A stretch of 64,000 bases of DNA, from positions 56,498,042 to 56,562,041 of the forward strand of contig CM060734.1 of the NCBI GenBank assembly GCA_030704615.1, given 5' to 3'. Below, piece after piece: positions 13,550-23,810 of this stretch (positions are counted from its first letter, which is position 1; every line of letters starts with the position of its first letter). Source of the stretch: Takakia lepidozioides. Taxonomy: Eukaryota; Streptophyta; Takakiopsida; Takakiales; Takakiaceae. The notes beneath the pieces are model-generated. The model was not told where the DNA came from. It saw only the letters and a program-made list of their open reading frames with translations, and did not search any database. The translations under genes were made by a program, and so were the position numbers.

Positions 13550-13750
13550 ACCATAGTACCTTGGCAAGTTCGACACAAATTTTAATATTTTAAAGACTAT
13601 TGAAAATTTTGGAAATTAGTTTTATGAAATTAAATAATTTTGTGAATGATAATAAAGTATCTTTGGGAATATTCTATATTTGGAAATGGAATTCTCAAAA
13701 TAAAATAAATATTCGACAGAATAGTGTTGAACTTGCCAAGGTACTATGGT
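13550..13750. mobile_element. MITE with 27-bp terminal inverted repeats
   Basis: The element starts ACCATAGTACCTTGGCAAG and ends with the reverse complement. The two 27-base arms (13550-13576 and 13724-13750) differ at one base. It is flanked by ATT at 13547-13549 and again at 13751-13753, a 3-bp target duplication as made by PIF/Harbinger-type transposases. The interior is AT-rich without coding capacity. Non-autonomous. Confidence 0.75.
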
Positions 13751-13753
13751 ATT

Positions 13754-14659
13754 ACCTCATTTCTATTCCTAGTGTTAATGGTCCTATGTACCCCTACCTT
13801 GGTCAACACTGCTGCCCAAATGAAGGGCTCCAAAGTACTCATGTACCCACACATGAAATAATCGGTAGGGTTGACTTGGGAACTTATGTGGTTTTGTGTT
13901 AACTATTAACCAGTGTTGCGAGTTCGGCGGGCATATGTGCAAGGGTAAAGATATGCTAGAACGAACCCCGCTGGTGTGTCATACAGCCTATAGCCCGAGT
14001 GTGTAGAACTTAGGGTTTAGGGTTCCAAACATACCCAAACTGATACCATACCAGTAACCATAGTTGGTTGGAGCAATACTCTGATTGCGAACAATACTTA
14101 GGGGGGAGTGCTTGGAGATGGAAGGGGTAGCAATTACGGTGCCCCCATGTTGTGTTTGCTATGGGAGGGGTTTCATTTTTGCGGCTGGATCTTTGATGTG
14201 GGGAGGCGCAAAAAGATTGAGCAGATCGGCTTTGTGATTGCAATTTTTTTTTTTACCTTTTGTATGTTGCCCTCAATCTGGTTTTTTTTTTCAGCTTTGA
14301 ATGGAGTATGATGAATGTTGGGGTATACCCTACCATGGGACATGCTGCCCAGTATGTCACTTGAGTTTTTGCCATACCCATGCCTAGGACCAAGGTATCT
14401 CGAAATTGGAAAAACTCATACCCATCCTATAACCTATCCTGGCCAGTCATAATCTACTACCAGTTGGACCCAACAGCCAAGTAAGACCAGTTTGATATGC
14501 CAAAATGGACCTACTACCAGTACAACACTGGTATTGATCCATAATCTCCCAAGTGGTTTTATGGTACCCTACTCCACTGAAATCCGTCCGACCAACTACT
14601 TATAACCACCATTCATCCACAATTTTCAACCATATATAGATAACTTTGACAACCAAGTT
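13754..14659. other. Repeat-derived noncoding DNA with a short telomere-like run
   Basis: No gene is supported. A short plant-telomere-like run, TTAGGGTTTAGGG, lies at 14010-14022. From about 14340 to 14560 short motifs such as CTACCAGT, CCAGT and ACTGGT recur. These resemble the motif-rich ends of the fold-back element at 26 kb, so this may be an old relative of it. Confidence 0.3.
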
Positions 14660-14770
14660 GTCCTAGCCGGGTGGTAACGGGCATATACCACCTCCGATCT
14701 GGTTGTGGGTTCCACAAACATGTCTACCTTCCGATTGGGAGGCAATATAGACCTTCGGGTTGAAGAGACA
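14660..14770 (+). repeat. tRNA-like (SINE-type) promoter fragment
   Basis: TAGCCGGGTGG (14664-14674) fits a pol III box A, and GTGGGTTCCACA about 35 bases downstream is a weak box B. A cloverleaf cannot be drawn, so this is a SINE-like relic and not a tRNA gene. Confidence 0.3.
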
Positions 14771-15119
14771 CCATAATTTACACTTCCTTAAGAGGTGTCA
14801 TACACCTTTAGTGCATCGGAGTGTGTTGCTTTTGTTTGGGTCGAATTAACCCTTCTCTTCCAATTGAGATCTACCACTACTCTGGCTCCAACTTTTGCTG
14901 GTTCTTGCAAGTCAATGGATAGCCCGCGGTAAGCTTGGACATCAATACAAAACTTCCCCAAGCGAAAAATAAAATAAAAATATGACGCCTCATGAAGGGA
15001 GCGTAACTTATGGTGTCACTTCACCACAAGGGCTACTGCCTTCCAGCTGGAAGGTGGACACCTTCATGACACACCAGACCGTGGTTTGAACCCACAACCA
15101 CATCCAACGTGGTATGTGG

Positions 15120-15754
15120 CTACATGCTGGTTGTCTCCCCATGCAAAATCTCCGCTGCAGCATATGCCGATGACCTTGCCATCCTTGCCCATAAACCAAA
15201 CACCTAAATCGACAAGTCACCAAACTATACTGCTTCAACCAATGGTCCGGTATGGAGCTTACTGCACTTGAGTAGGTAGCCCAGTGGTTGGGTGTTTGTG
15301 CCTTGCCTGTGCATAACCTAGGTGATCCTGGGTTCAATCCTTCAACATGTGCCATCAGACCGTCCATTGGCCCTCGATGGCATGTGTGTTGAGCAGTAGG
15401 CTCTGTAAATTCACTGGACGTTAAAGAATCTTTATCTTTATCTTTATCTCCACAAATGTGTTGTTACCGCGGTAACACATCACAACCGACTCATCAAATC
15501 CGCTATCGCCTCCCACTACAAACTATGTATACATTATCAGAACAAACCTTTCCCCTTCTTGGGCCCAAATGAACAATACACCGACCTGGGCATCCAACTA
15601 GTCCTGTCCCTCACCTGGCACATTCAGAAAGGCACCACGCTATCCAAACTAGCCAATAAAAGCATGGCTCTCCTCAAATCCCCAGTTGCCGTTAGACCCA
15701 AATTATCAATCATACAATCAGTACTAAAACCCAAGTTCAATATTCATTCCTAGA
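15120..15754 (+). mobile_element. LINE reverse-transcriptase remnant, interrupted
   Basis: The 3' part of a non-LTR retrotransposon reverse transcriptase. At about 15165-15205 the catalytic motif is read as AYADDLAILAHK. A frameshift leads to QWSGMELTAL at about 15237-15268. After an inserted SINE the same protein resumes at about 15452 (KCVVTAVTHHNRLIKSAIA) and runs to a stop at 15754, including the thumb-like stretch YTDLGIQLVLSLTWHI and an ALLKSPVAVRPKLSIIQSV segment. No endonuclease or 5' part is seen. Stops and frameshifts make it inactive. Known of the family: YADD is the polymerase active site. Which LINE clade is not resolved. Confidence 0.72.
15264..15452 (+). mobile_element. tRNA-derived SINE nested in the LINE
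   Basis: Inserted between two halves of the LINE protein. It begins with pol III promoter boxes: box A-like TAGCCCAGTGG at 15277-15287 and box B-like GGGTTCAATCC about 50 bases later. It ends in a short tandem tail of TCTTTA units (about 15427-15452) directly before the LINE frame resumes. The 3' tail suggests mobilisation by a LINE. No clear target duplication is visible. Confidence 0.65.
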
Positions 15755-16114
15755 AGTTGTTGCAGTTTGATCTGGGAGACTCGTTATGGATGTCTAAAAA
15801 CCATCACCCCATTTTTACCAGCTACTCAGTTAAGCTGGGTTATTTGTTGCTTAAACCCTAGATCGAAAGATCTTGCGACGTAAGTGGTGACATAATCCAT
15901 ACATCTCTATTTAAAGGTCAAAATCAATATGGAGTAAAGTCTGGAGGAAAGATAGAGCGGCAAAAATCAACCATTACTTTCAAAATGTAGGCCCAAGTGC
16001 ACTGGAGTGAGAGGGCCTATAAAAAGGAAATTTAACCTTGTGGGCCAGTATATCACTGGAGAGTTCAAGGCCGGTTCATCATCTTTTTTCTCCTGGTGAA
16101 CACATTCCATTCAT

Positions 16115-16489
16115 TAGAGTTATCCGTAAATTGTCCCAAACTCGGCATGAGAACCCTGAGTTTGGCCAAAACTGGGCATGAGACTCAAAACTTAGGATCA
16201 AGCGGTACGACTAGAAAAAAACACGAGATCAAACTGCCAGGACTAGGAAAATGGGGGTGGCAGGAGTTTGGACCCGAGTTTTGTTTGTCGTTGAGGCGGA
16301 GGAGCTCACGAGCTCATGTGAGCAGCCATTGCCCTCATCCCCAGTTTATGATTAGGTGCCCTCTTTTTTACTTCATGCCCAGTTTTCTACACTTTACGGA
16401 TGTACTCAAACCTCAGGATGAAACCCCCAACCCCGTAACTCGGGTCCAAACAGGGTACCAAACTCAGGCTCACTTTATGGATAACTCTA
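16115..16489. mobile_element. MITE with 16-bp inverted ends
   Basis: The left end TAGAGTTATCCGTAAA (16115-16130) and right end TTTATGGATAACTCTA (16474-16489) are reverse complements with one mismatch. Just inside, CTGAGTTTGG on the left faces CCAAACTCAG on the right. The open frame inside is not a recognisable protein. I see no clean target duplication, so the exact ends may be a base or two off. Confidence 0.5.
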
Positions 16490-17099
16490 TTAATGTCATT
16501 GTTTCATTGAACGTTTTATTGCAGAGGTAGCATATTAATTGGCCTGGTAATTTTGGGTCTGACATCCAAACGGTTAGTACATTTCATTCATTCGTTGTTT
16601 GCAACATTCCAATAATTGAAATAATGATGTTTTATTTCCAGCAATCCCTCCTCAAGGGCCTGAATTTGTGGGCTGTTGCTCCCCGGTTTCTTTTATTAAA
16701 AATAAAATAAAATCCAGCAAAATCCCGTTTCAAGCCTAAGAGCTCAGGCTCCGAGGAATTTTGTTTTAAATGGAATCTCTAGAAATCAAGATGTGATTGG
16801 GTTTTTTTGGGGCAAACCCCACTGTTATGTTTAATATTCATCATGACTTACCGACCGAGAAGTGGAAACCCGGAGTGGTCTTCCCATAGCCTGGGACAAA
16901 AAGAGGCTGCAGCTTCTCAAGGGCTTTGACCTCTCCTGGGGCAAGGGCAGAATTCTCTAGCCTCCAAACTCGAGTAGACTTTTTTTTCTTAAAAAATATG
17001 TTAAAAGTTTTCTCTCTTAGTAACAGGTGGTTATCTATCTGGTTATATATGTATATAAGCACTCTAGGTGAAAAAATAAGTAACCGGTCCAGTTAGGAA

Positions 17100-17268
17100 C
17101 GCCTCTCATTTTAAGATAATAGGGTCTTCAATGGGCACGTGCGATGTGGCCGGTGGGCCCCGCGCACGGACGCCCGGCTCCCCAGCCCCCGCCCGCCCGC
17201 CCGCTGCTGCGCGCGGTCGCCCAGCCGCGCGGCCAGTTCCCCGCCCATGAGTCCGCTGCCCTCCAGTC
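17100..17268 (+). repeat. Left terminal inverted repeat of the 8.6-kb transposon
   Basis: GC-rich arm matching the reverse complement of 25525-25704. The outer 47 bases differ at only one position. It contains GCGCACGGACGCC and ends near CCCATGAGTCCGCTGCC. The CAGTCTGCCAGTCCG motif cluster starts immediately inside it. Confidence 0.85.
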
Positions 17269-18740
17269 TGCCAGCTGCTGGCCAGTCGGCTGCCCAACAG
17301 TCTGCCAGTCCGCCAGTCCGTTGTTGGCCAGTCCGCTGCCCAGCAGTCTGCCAGTCCGCCAGTCCGCCAGTCTGCCCGCCAGTCCGCTGGCCAGTCCCCT
17401 GCCATCAAGTCCGACGACGGCGCAGGATCGCCACCATCCATTCCCATAACCCATCCGAGCCCTCCATCTTTAGGGCTGCGAAAATGGCAATGATCTTCCC
17501 ACCAAATCCCGGCCGCTCTCTATTGACGGCTGTTTGTTGTCCGATGTTGCGGTAGGCGTTTCCATGCACGCAACTGTTCCTCTTTTGCGCGCGATGTTCA
17601 TGATGATGATAAAGCGTGTGCTTGAACATGAGAGGACTGTCTGGGCACTACATCCACCATCGTGCATATGCTTCCACTATTTTTGTCTTCTTGTTGTGCT
17701 TTCGGGAACCTTCGTTTTATGGTTTGGTTCTATGTCATAAAATATGGAAAATGCGGACATCTGTCGTCGATAACGTCCTCTACTTGTGATCCGTCATGAT
17801 ACGTTTAGCCCCTTCGTACTGCATCCCCTATGAGAGCCTTCACAAGTTTAGTTCGTTAAAGGAACCCATGGGTAACATGGGCGCAAAAATGGTGGAAGCG
17901 TATGCACATGGGGGCGTGTATTGCAGATTTCGTATCGGACGATGGGACTGTTTATGTGACCAAGTATAGCGGCTTGCATCCGTCGTGCATAAGTTGTGGA
18001 AAGGGTGGAGAATCTGAAGAAACCCAGCTTTGTGATGGATCCACATGGTATTATATAAGGGATGGCAGCACAAAAAAACAATTCGAGTCGTCACGGAACA
18101 CCATCCAGTCGTAAGGTCCTCAAACATCCACACGCACCTGCTGAATGCAGATGTCTGAGCCACGACGAGAGATGTCTAAGACAATTGCATCTGCAAATGC
18201 GCGTGGATGTTTGAGGTCCGTTGTGTCGCGAGTTTGTTCACAGTGGGTCCGCTGGCCCGTTAGTGCTCCGGATATTCCCCTTATCGCGTGTATAACAGTC
18301 AGTTTGGAGGCGGTCTGCTGGAAGTCCATCTGTTGGGATATCAGTCTGTTGCACTTGTGAATTTGTCAGTCTGTTGTATCGGAAGTCTGTTGCACTAAGT
18401 CTGTTTGACTTCTTATTTTCCCTCCGGTCAGTCTTTTGGCTTGTTCTCCCGCCAGTCTGGCAAAACGTCCGTCTGTTGGACAGTTCTCCTCTATGGATAT
18501 CAGTCTGTTGGACAGTGCATGCATCAGTCTGTTGTGCCGCGAGTCTGTTCGCAATGGGTGTGTTCGATTTTCCTGTTCTCCCCTTACTCTCTTTTGTCTT
18601 CATTCCACTGGCAGGGAAGTGCCTCCAATATGAAGCCGCTTCGCCTCAGCAAAGCGAATAGTCCGCTGGACTGGCGGTCCGGTGGACTCTCGGCCCGATG
18701 GGAAATGAGTCTGCTGCACTTGCGAGGAGCGTGGATGAAT
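17264..18740 (+). repeat. CAGTCTG-type motif cluster, left subterminal
   Basis: Many copies of CAGTCTG and close variants (CAGTCCG, CAGTCTGTTG, AGTCTGTT), all in the plus orientation. They are densest at 17264-17400 and 18290-18560. No protein is supported here; the region is the leader of the element upstream of its gene. Confidence 0.7.
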
Positions 18741-20129
18741 TTAGTACGATCCGTTCGTTCGGTGGACGTATTCAATGCGATGACGGCGGATAGTTGGCGC
18801 CTGTGAAATCGCGCCACGTTGGCAGTGCCATGCCCGCTTTCCCCCTTCTACTTCTACTTTCTCCATTTTCTTCGCGCATGTTTCTTCGCACAGTTTTGCA
18901 CTGCTTTGTTTTTCTCTTTGCGTTTCCATCACCGTAACGAAAGACGACCGTTCTTCCCCAGGTGTGGAGAGTCGCGGTGAGCCGCGAAGCGTCGCAAACA
19001 CGCTCGCCTTCGTAACAACTCGAAGTTCATCAGCTTGGTGAGGTTCTCACTTGCTGCGGTGTTTCCATTCCATTCTGTGTCCTCTTCTTGCTTAGGGTGA
19101 GTCTTTCAATAGGACTTCTATCTGTCGCTCTGTCGCTCTGTCGCTCATTGTCCTTGCACCTTCGTTTCATTCTGCAGCGATGGAGGATGCTTGTGAAAAA
19201 GGTGGAGCGGACTGGTTGGATTTTGTGCACCAAACCAGACTGAAGAAGGAGCGAAGGTACTGGTACTCACGAGACGAGTTTGATCATAAAATAGTGGAAG
19301 CATTTGTAGACCTCCGCGCCCGGAAGCCCAAAAACTCGAATTGGCAGAAGGACAAGCTCTTCTGTCCCTTCTGTGAAGAGGTAATCAAAGACAAAATCCA
19401 ACTAAATCGGCATTGTGTTACAAGGAGACTGTTGCAATGATTCCACGGGATTTCAAGCCTTGGCCGATACTGAAAGAAATGTCGATTGTCAAAGAGGCCA
19501 CAATGCGCTTGCGCGGATCAGTGCTTGACCCCCGCACTTTGGAATTAGACGAAGTGCGCGCACGGTATGGCGTCCATTGTGGTGGCCCGTCAATGGAGGA
19601 TTTGCAAGTGCAGGGAACGCTGGACGCTCCTAGAAAACGTAAACTGAGTGATGGGGCCAAAAAAAAGGAGAGGCAAAAAAAGGAGAAGGCTGCAAGGTCT
19701 GCTCGCGAGGCAAGGGCAAAATCCACGCAACAGACTGAACCCCGTCCTGGGCGGCAGACCCACACCATCAGTACTGATACTGAAAGTGAATCTGCTCAGG
19801 GCCTGGAAGGGGTGACAAGTCCAGTGGACATTGATTGACTTGCCTGACCAGACTCGGCAGCAGACTCACACAAATATCACGACCCATGCCATCGGTTTAG
19901 GGTCAAAACCAAAAACTCAACAGAGCACTGAAGGGCCAGTCTGCCCTGGCACATTGCGCCTCGTTGACTTTGGGCTTTTCCCACCAGAGTGCCCACCAAT
20001 TGGGGATCCAGACTTCTTCCATTATTTATACAGAGTTGCCCAGTCAGGTCTGCTACGCACATTAATCCGACAGGCGGAACAGAACTGGTTGAACAGCTTT
20101 GAAGATGAAGATGACGATGATGAAGTAGA

Positions 20130-20400
20130 GGAGGTAATGGTCAGTCTGACCGCCCAGTCTGTTCTCTATGCTGTTTGAGTCCATCATCGGGGTCACGTTG
20201 TCTATTCAGTCTGGTCAGTCCTCTGCGTTCTCTCCTCAGTCCGCTCGTCAGTTAGTCTGTTTTATATCGCTGCATTACTTACTTAGTCCGTTTGTCAGTC
20301 CGCTGGTCCAGTCCACTGGTATAGTCTACTAGTTGCCTCCACCCTACGTACGCATGTTACAGTCTGCTGGTCTGTGAGTCCAGTCCGCTGCATGAGGTGA
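20130..20400 (+). repeat. CAGTCTG-type motif cluster between coding blocks
   Basis: AGTCTG/CAGTCCG copies in the plus orientation: CAGTCTGACC, CAGTCTGTTC, CAGTCTGGTC and CAGTCTGCTGG. The stretch lacks a coherent reading frame and is probably an intron of the transposon gene. Confidence 0.6.
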
Positions 20401-20649
20401 ATATAGAGTCCACTTCCATTTTCCTGACGTCGAAGTTCTCTGCTGTGTACCAAGATGAACGTGTTTCTATTCGTAGGGCCATTCAGGCTTGGCGGATACC
20501 TAGCAATGATGCTCCTTTACAAGCGACTGCAGTGCGTGCGGAAGTGGACCGCGTGCGAGAGTACATATTATTGAAGTATCCTGGGTCATCTGCTGCTATA
20601 GCGGCATTATATATTGAAGACGCGTCGGGGGGGGATGCGTCTGGGACAG

Positions 20650-20870
20650 CCGAGTTTGCCATCCAGCAGACTCCCATTCAGGAGGCCGTCATCCAGCAGA
20701 CTCCCGTTCAGCAGCCTGTCATCCAGCAGACTCCAAGAGAGCAGACTCCCAACGAGCAGCCTGTCATCCTGCAGACTCATCTCCAGGAGCCCATCATGCA
20801 GCCCATGCCAATGGGAAGTCCTGTCATCCAACAGACTGCGGACCAGCAGACTGCCTTTCTCTCACATAGC
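20650..20870 (+). repeat. CAGCAGACT repeat in coding sequence
   Basis: ATCCAGCAGACTCCC-type units recur in a reading frame that gives IQQTP repeats. The motif is in the reverse orientation relative to the neighbouring noncoding cluster. Confidence 0.6.
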
Positions 20871-21779
20871 ACGGCTTTTTTGCAGTTTGGCGATCGCCAT
20901 CACCGGTAATTCGCCCCGGAGCTGAAGACCTCACACTTCCCCGGCTTAGGGTGGGAGAGATTAATCCCCATTTGGATTGGCATAATGAGCTCCACCGGAT
21001 CGTTGCGGACCGCCGGTGGTCATTTGTACCCTTTCATTATTCCATGGAGTTTTCTATTGAGGAAGCCAACCATGTTCTAGAAGCCGCCTCTGTTGTTGCC
21101 ATTGAAGCCACAAGCGACCAAAATGCGCAGCCTCTACTTGTGTAGCTGATTCTCATGACCCACCTGCCTGAAGACCTCAGACATATGCCTATGGCACATC
21201 CAATTTTTGGGGTGCGAAGAAAGCACTTGTTCGGATTGACTGAGGAGGACTTTGAGCGCATGGCAGCTTCCTTCCTACAACACAGATGGATGCAATTTGG
21301 CAATTTCCGCTCATACAACAAGTTGATGAAGGATCTGCATAGTTTGAGGATAGACTTACTCCATGGAATAGACCATTCACAGAAGTTTGTGGTGGATGAG
21401 GCATTGCACTGGTTTGCATTGGTGATGGAGCGAGCAGTATTCGACATTGTTTTGCAGAATCCCAATGTCTTCAAAGTCTTGTGGTGTGGGATCCCAACTG
21501 AAGACCGCATCGGCGCCATTGCTCATCTCGATGGAGCATACCTGTGCCGGCAAATCAAGGACATTGGCCTCGTCGGAAATCTCTTGGAAGGTAAAATGTT
21601 ATGGGCAACTTTCGTGTTTCAGCTCAATTTCTTTTGCCAATTTTTTTACAAGTTCACATTTGCATAAACATGTGTTGCAGGGCGAGTTGATCTGGGAGAC
21701 AAGCAAGTGCAGGCTGCTTTCGACTCTTTTGCCAGAGGTGCAAGGGACCTTGTCTTGGCTTTACAAGGAGTTCGGGAGA

Positions 21780-22100
21780 CTGTCCAGCAGACTGGCCACA
21801 AGAATGTCGAACAACATATTCCCCACGACACATGTGGGCAGACTGCCCCTCAGCCGACTGTGCAACAGACCATCGAACATGGCCACCAGACTGCCGCTCA
21901 GCAAACTGTACAGCAGACCGTGCAGCAGATCAACAAATCCAGCCAGCAGATTGTCCCTCAGCAGACCGACGAATCCAGCCAGCAGATTGCCCCTCAGCAG
22001 ACTGTGCAGCACACTGGCGAACCTACTCAGCAGATGGCCGAGCAGACTATCCAGGAGACTAACAACCAGTCTGTTCCCTAGATTGTGCAATAGACTCGGA
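21780..22100 (+). repeat. CAGCAGACTG repeat in coding sequence
   Basis: At least ten CAGCAGACTG/CAGCAGATTG copies encode a Gln-Thr-rich tract (VQQT, PQQTD). Two of the CAG codons are TAG in this copy (22079 and 22091). Confidence 0.65.
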
Positions 22101-22439
22101 TGCACTGGCCTCACCGGGACCCTGTGGACGAATTTCTGCTGAGTTCCCAACAACATGTTTTTGGATCTGCCAGTATGAGTGTTTTGACCGAGTCCACTTT
22201 TTCCCCAGACACATTCACTGACGACGTCATCAGGTCACCGGTAAAGCATTCTTATCCAGCTCCCCGTGGCCTGCCTTCTATGACATTCCAGGTTAGTCCG
22301 GTTTTCGTGCGCTCAGTGGCGAAAGCCATAGATGAGTCCTACGTGATGACCGAACTCAATCTGGGAACGCAAAACCGTATCATAGATCTTACAGAAGAGT
22401 CTGAGGAAGCAATTGTCGGTGGATCTTCCATGGAGATCC

Positions 22440-22800
22440 GAACACCCAGCCGGCTGTCCACCAGACTGACTAGCACACTGAACAGTGGACACATGGAAGG
22501 ACTGTCGAGCAACGTGTGGCGGGGCAGCATACTGTCTTCATTGATGAGCAGACTCAACCGCAGACTAACCAGCAGACTGCACAGGTCACAGATGGAAGGA
22601 CTGACCAGGATGGCTCGGAGCGGCAGACTGCACAGCTCAGCTCTGACTGCACAGTTCAGATTGCACGGCCTGACCAGCACACTACACACTTCACAGAGGG
22701 AAGGATTGACGACCAACCTGCCACCGAGCACATTGGCCACATTGAGGAAGAGACTGAACCGCAGAGTTGCTAGCAGACTAAGTAGGGCGACAGCGCTACG
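22440..22800 (+). repeat. CAGACTG repeat in coding sequence, second frame
   Basis: Units such as GAGCAGACTCAACCGCAGACT continue the motif, but the gene reads them in a different frame, giving SRL-rich sequence (MSRLNRRLTSRLH). The motif is thus kept at DNA level across frames. Confidence 0.55.
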
Positions 22801-23029
22801 TTTGTCTGCTCTATCCAGCCCGCCTACAGCTGTCCCTGCTTCCCAGGGGAGAGGCAAAGCCAAGAAGTGGACTGTCGTGGACCATGCTGAGGAGGTCGAG
22901 GAGGGTCCGAGTACCAAGAGACTGGCGAAGAAAAAGTCTGGCGTCTTTATGAACAAGAACCGCAAGCTGGCCTTGGACATGGACAAAGATGTGGGTCGTT
23001 TCCTGGAGCAGCACAGGTGAGTACTGTGC

Positions 23030-23200
23030 TCAGTCTCCTCGTCTGTCTTTGTCGTTAAGTGCTTTGCGCTCTATTGTGGTCAGTCTGCATGCTGGTCAGT
23101 CTGCTGCTGGTTTCATCATTGTCTGTTGTGGTTAGTCTTGTCAATCTGATGAATTGTTCAGCCTGTAGAGTGTTTGGTACCATGTTGACGTCAGTCTGTT
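23030..23200 (+). repeat. CAGTCTG repeat in an intron
   Basis: Directly after the donor at 23017 the motif orientation flips: GTCAGTCTGCATGCTGGTCAG, CAGTCTGCTGCTGG, CAGTCTGTTCAG. Coding potential stops here and resumes at about 23242. Confidence 0.6.
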
Positions 23201-23619
23201 CAGTACATGAGGCTTCCCGAAAGATGGTCTGCTCTGTGCAGGATGGGTGCTCGGTTTGGCAAAGCACATGCTCTGCACGTGAAGGCAGGTAATTCCATGC
23301 TGATGTTTTTTGAAGAGGACCCACGGTTTGAATGCGGATTGTCGCCGGATGACATAAAGGCGGTCCAGAAGGTTGAGTCGGAGTGCACAGATAGACTCCT
23401 GGAGCTGTGGTGTCGATTCTATGAGAAGTCGGTTGAGGCTGCGTTCACTATTGCTGTTCTTCCAACGTCGACGTGGACGGTGTTGAAGTCATTGGGGGGG
23501 GGGCAACATGAAAGCCTTCTGGAGGTCTTGAAAGGTTGCCTCAGCACTGAATGACTGGACAAGGACTTGAAAGAGTGCGATTTCATTTTGGTGCCAATTG
23601 GGGACGAGTTAGAACTCTT

Positions 23620-23810
23620 CTGAGTCTGCTGAGACTGTCTCCTGAGTCATAGTCTGGTTTCGCATTGTTGTCTTGACTCTGAGCGATTAAGTTGACCTCT
23701 GTATTTGTGCAGTGGACTGGGTTTGAAGATTGAGTCTGCTAAGTGTTGAGTCTGCTGAGCGGTCGGTCTGCTGAGTGTCAGTCTGCTGAGTCTGCCCATC
23801 ATGATTGTGC
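23620..23810 (+). repeat. AGTCTGCTGAG repeat in an intron
   Basis: At least six TGAGTCTGCTGA/CAGTCTGCTGAG units lie in the intron (23608-23841) that splits the Ulp1 domain. Confidence 0.6.

Noticed and set aside
14010-14024. Interstitial telomere or chromosome end
   Set aside because: Only two TTTAGGG-like units, well within chance for AT-rich repeat DNA.
15264-15345. tRNA gene
   Set aside because: Box A and box B are present, but no acceptor stem or full cloverleaf forms, and the piece ends in a SINE-type tail.
17128-17555. Several overlapping open frames on both strands over the left terminal repeat
   Set aside because: GC-rich sequence has few stops. The frames are lost in the right-hand copy of the same repeat through indels.
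21143-22093. TAG recoded as glutamine, as in some ulvophyte algae
   Set aside because: The stops lie only in the transposon gene. The host exons I traced contain no in-frame TAG, and their relatives are streptophyte genes.
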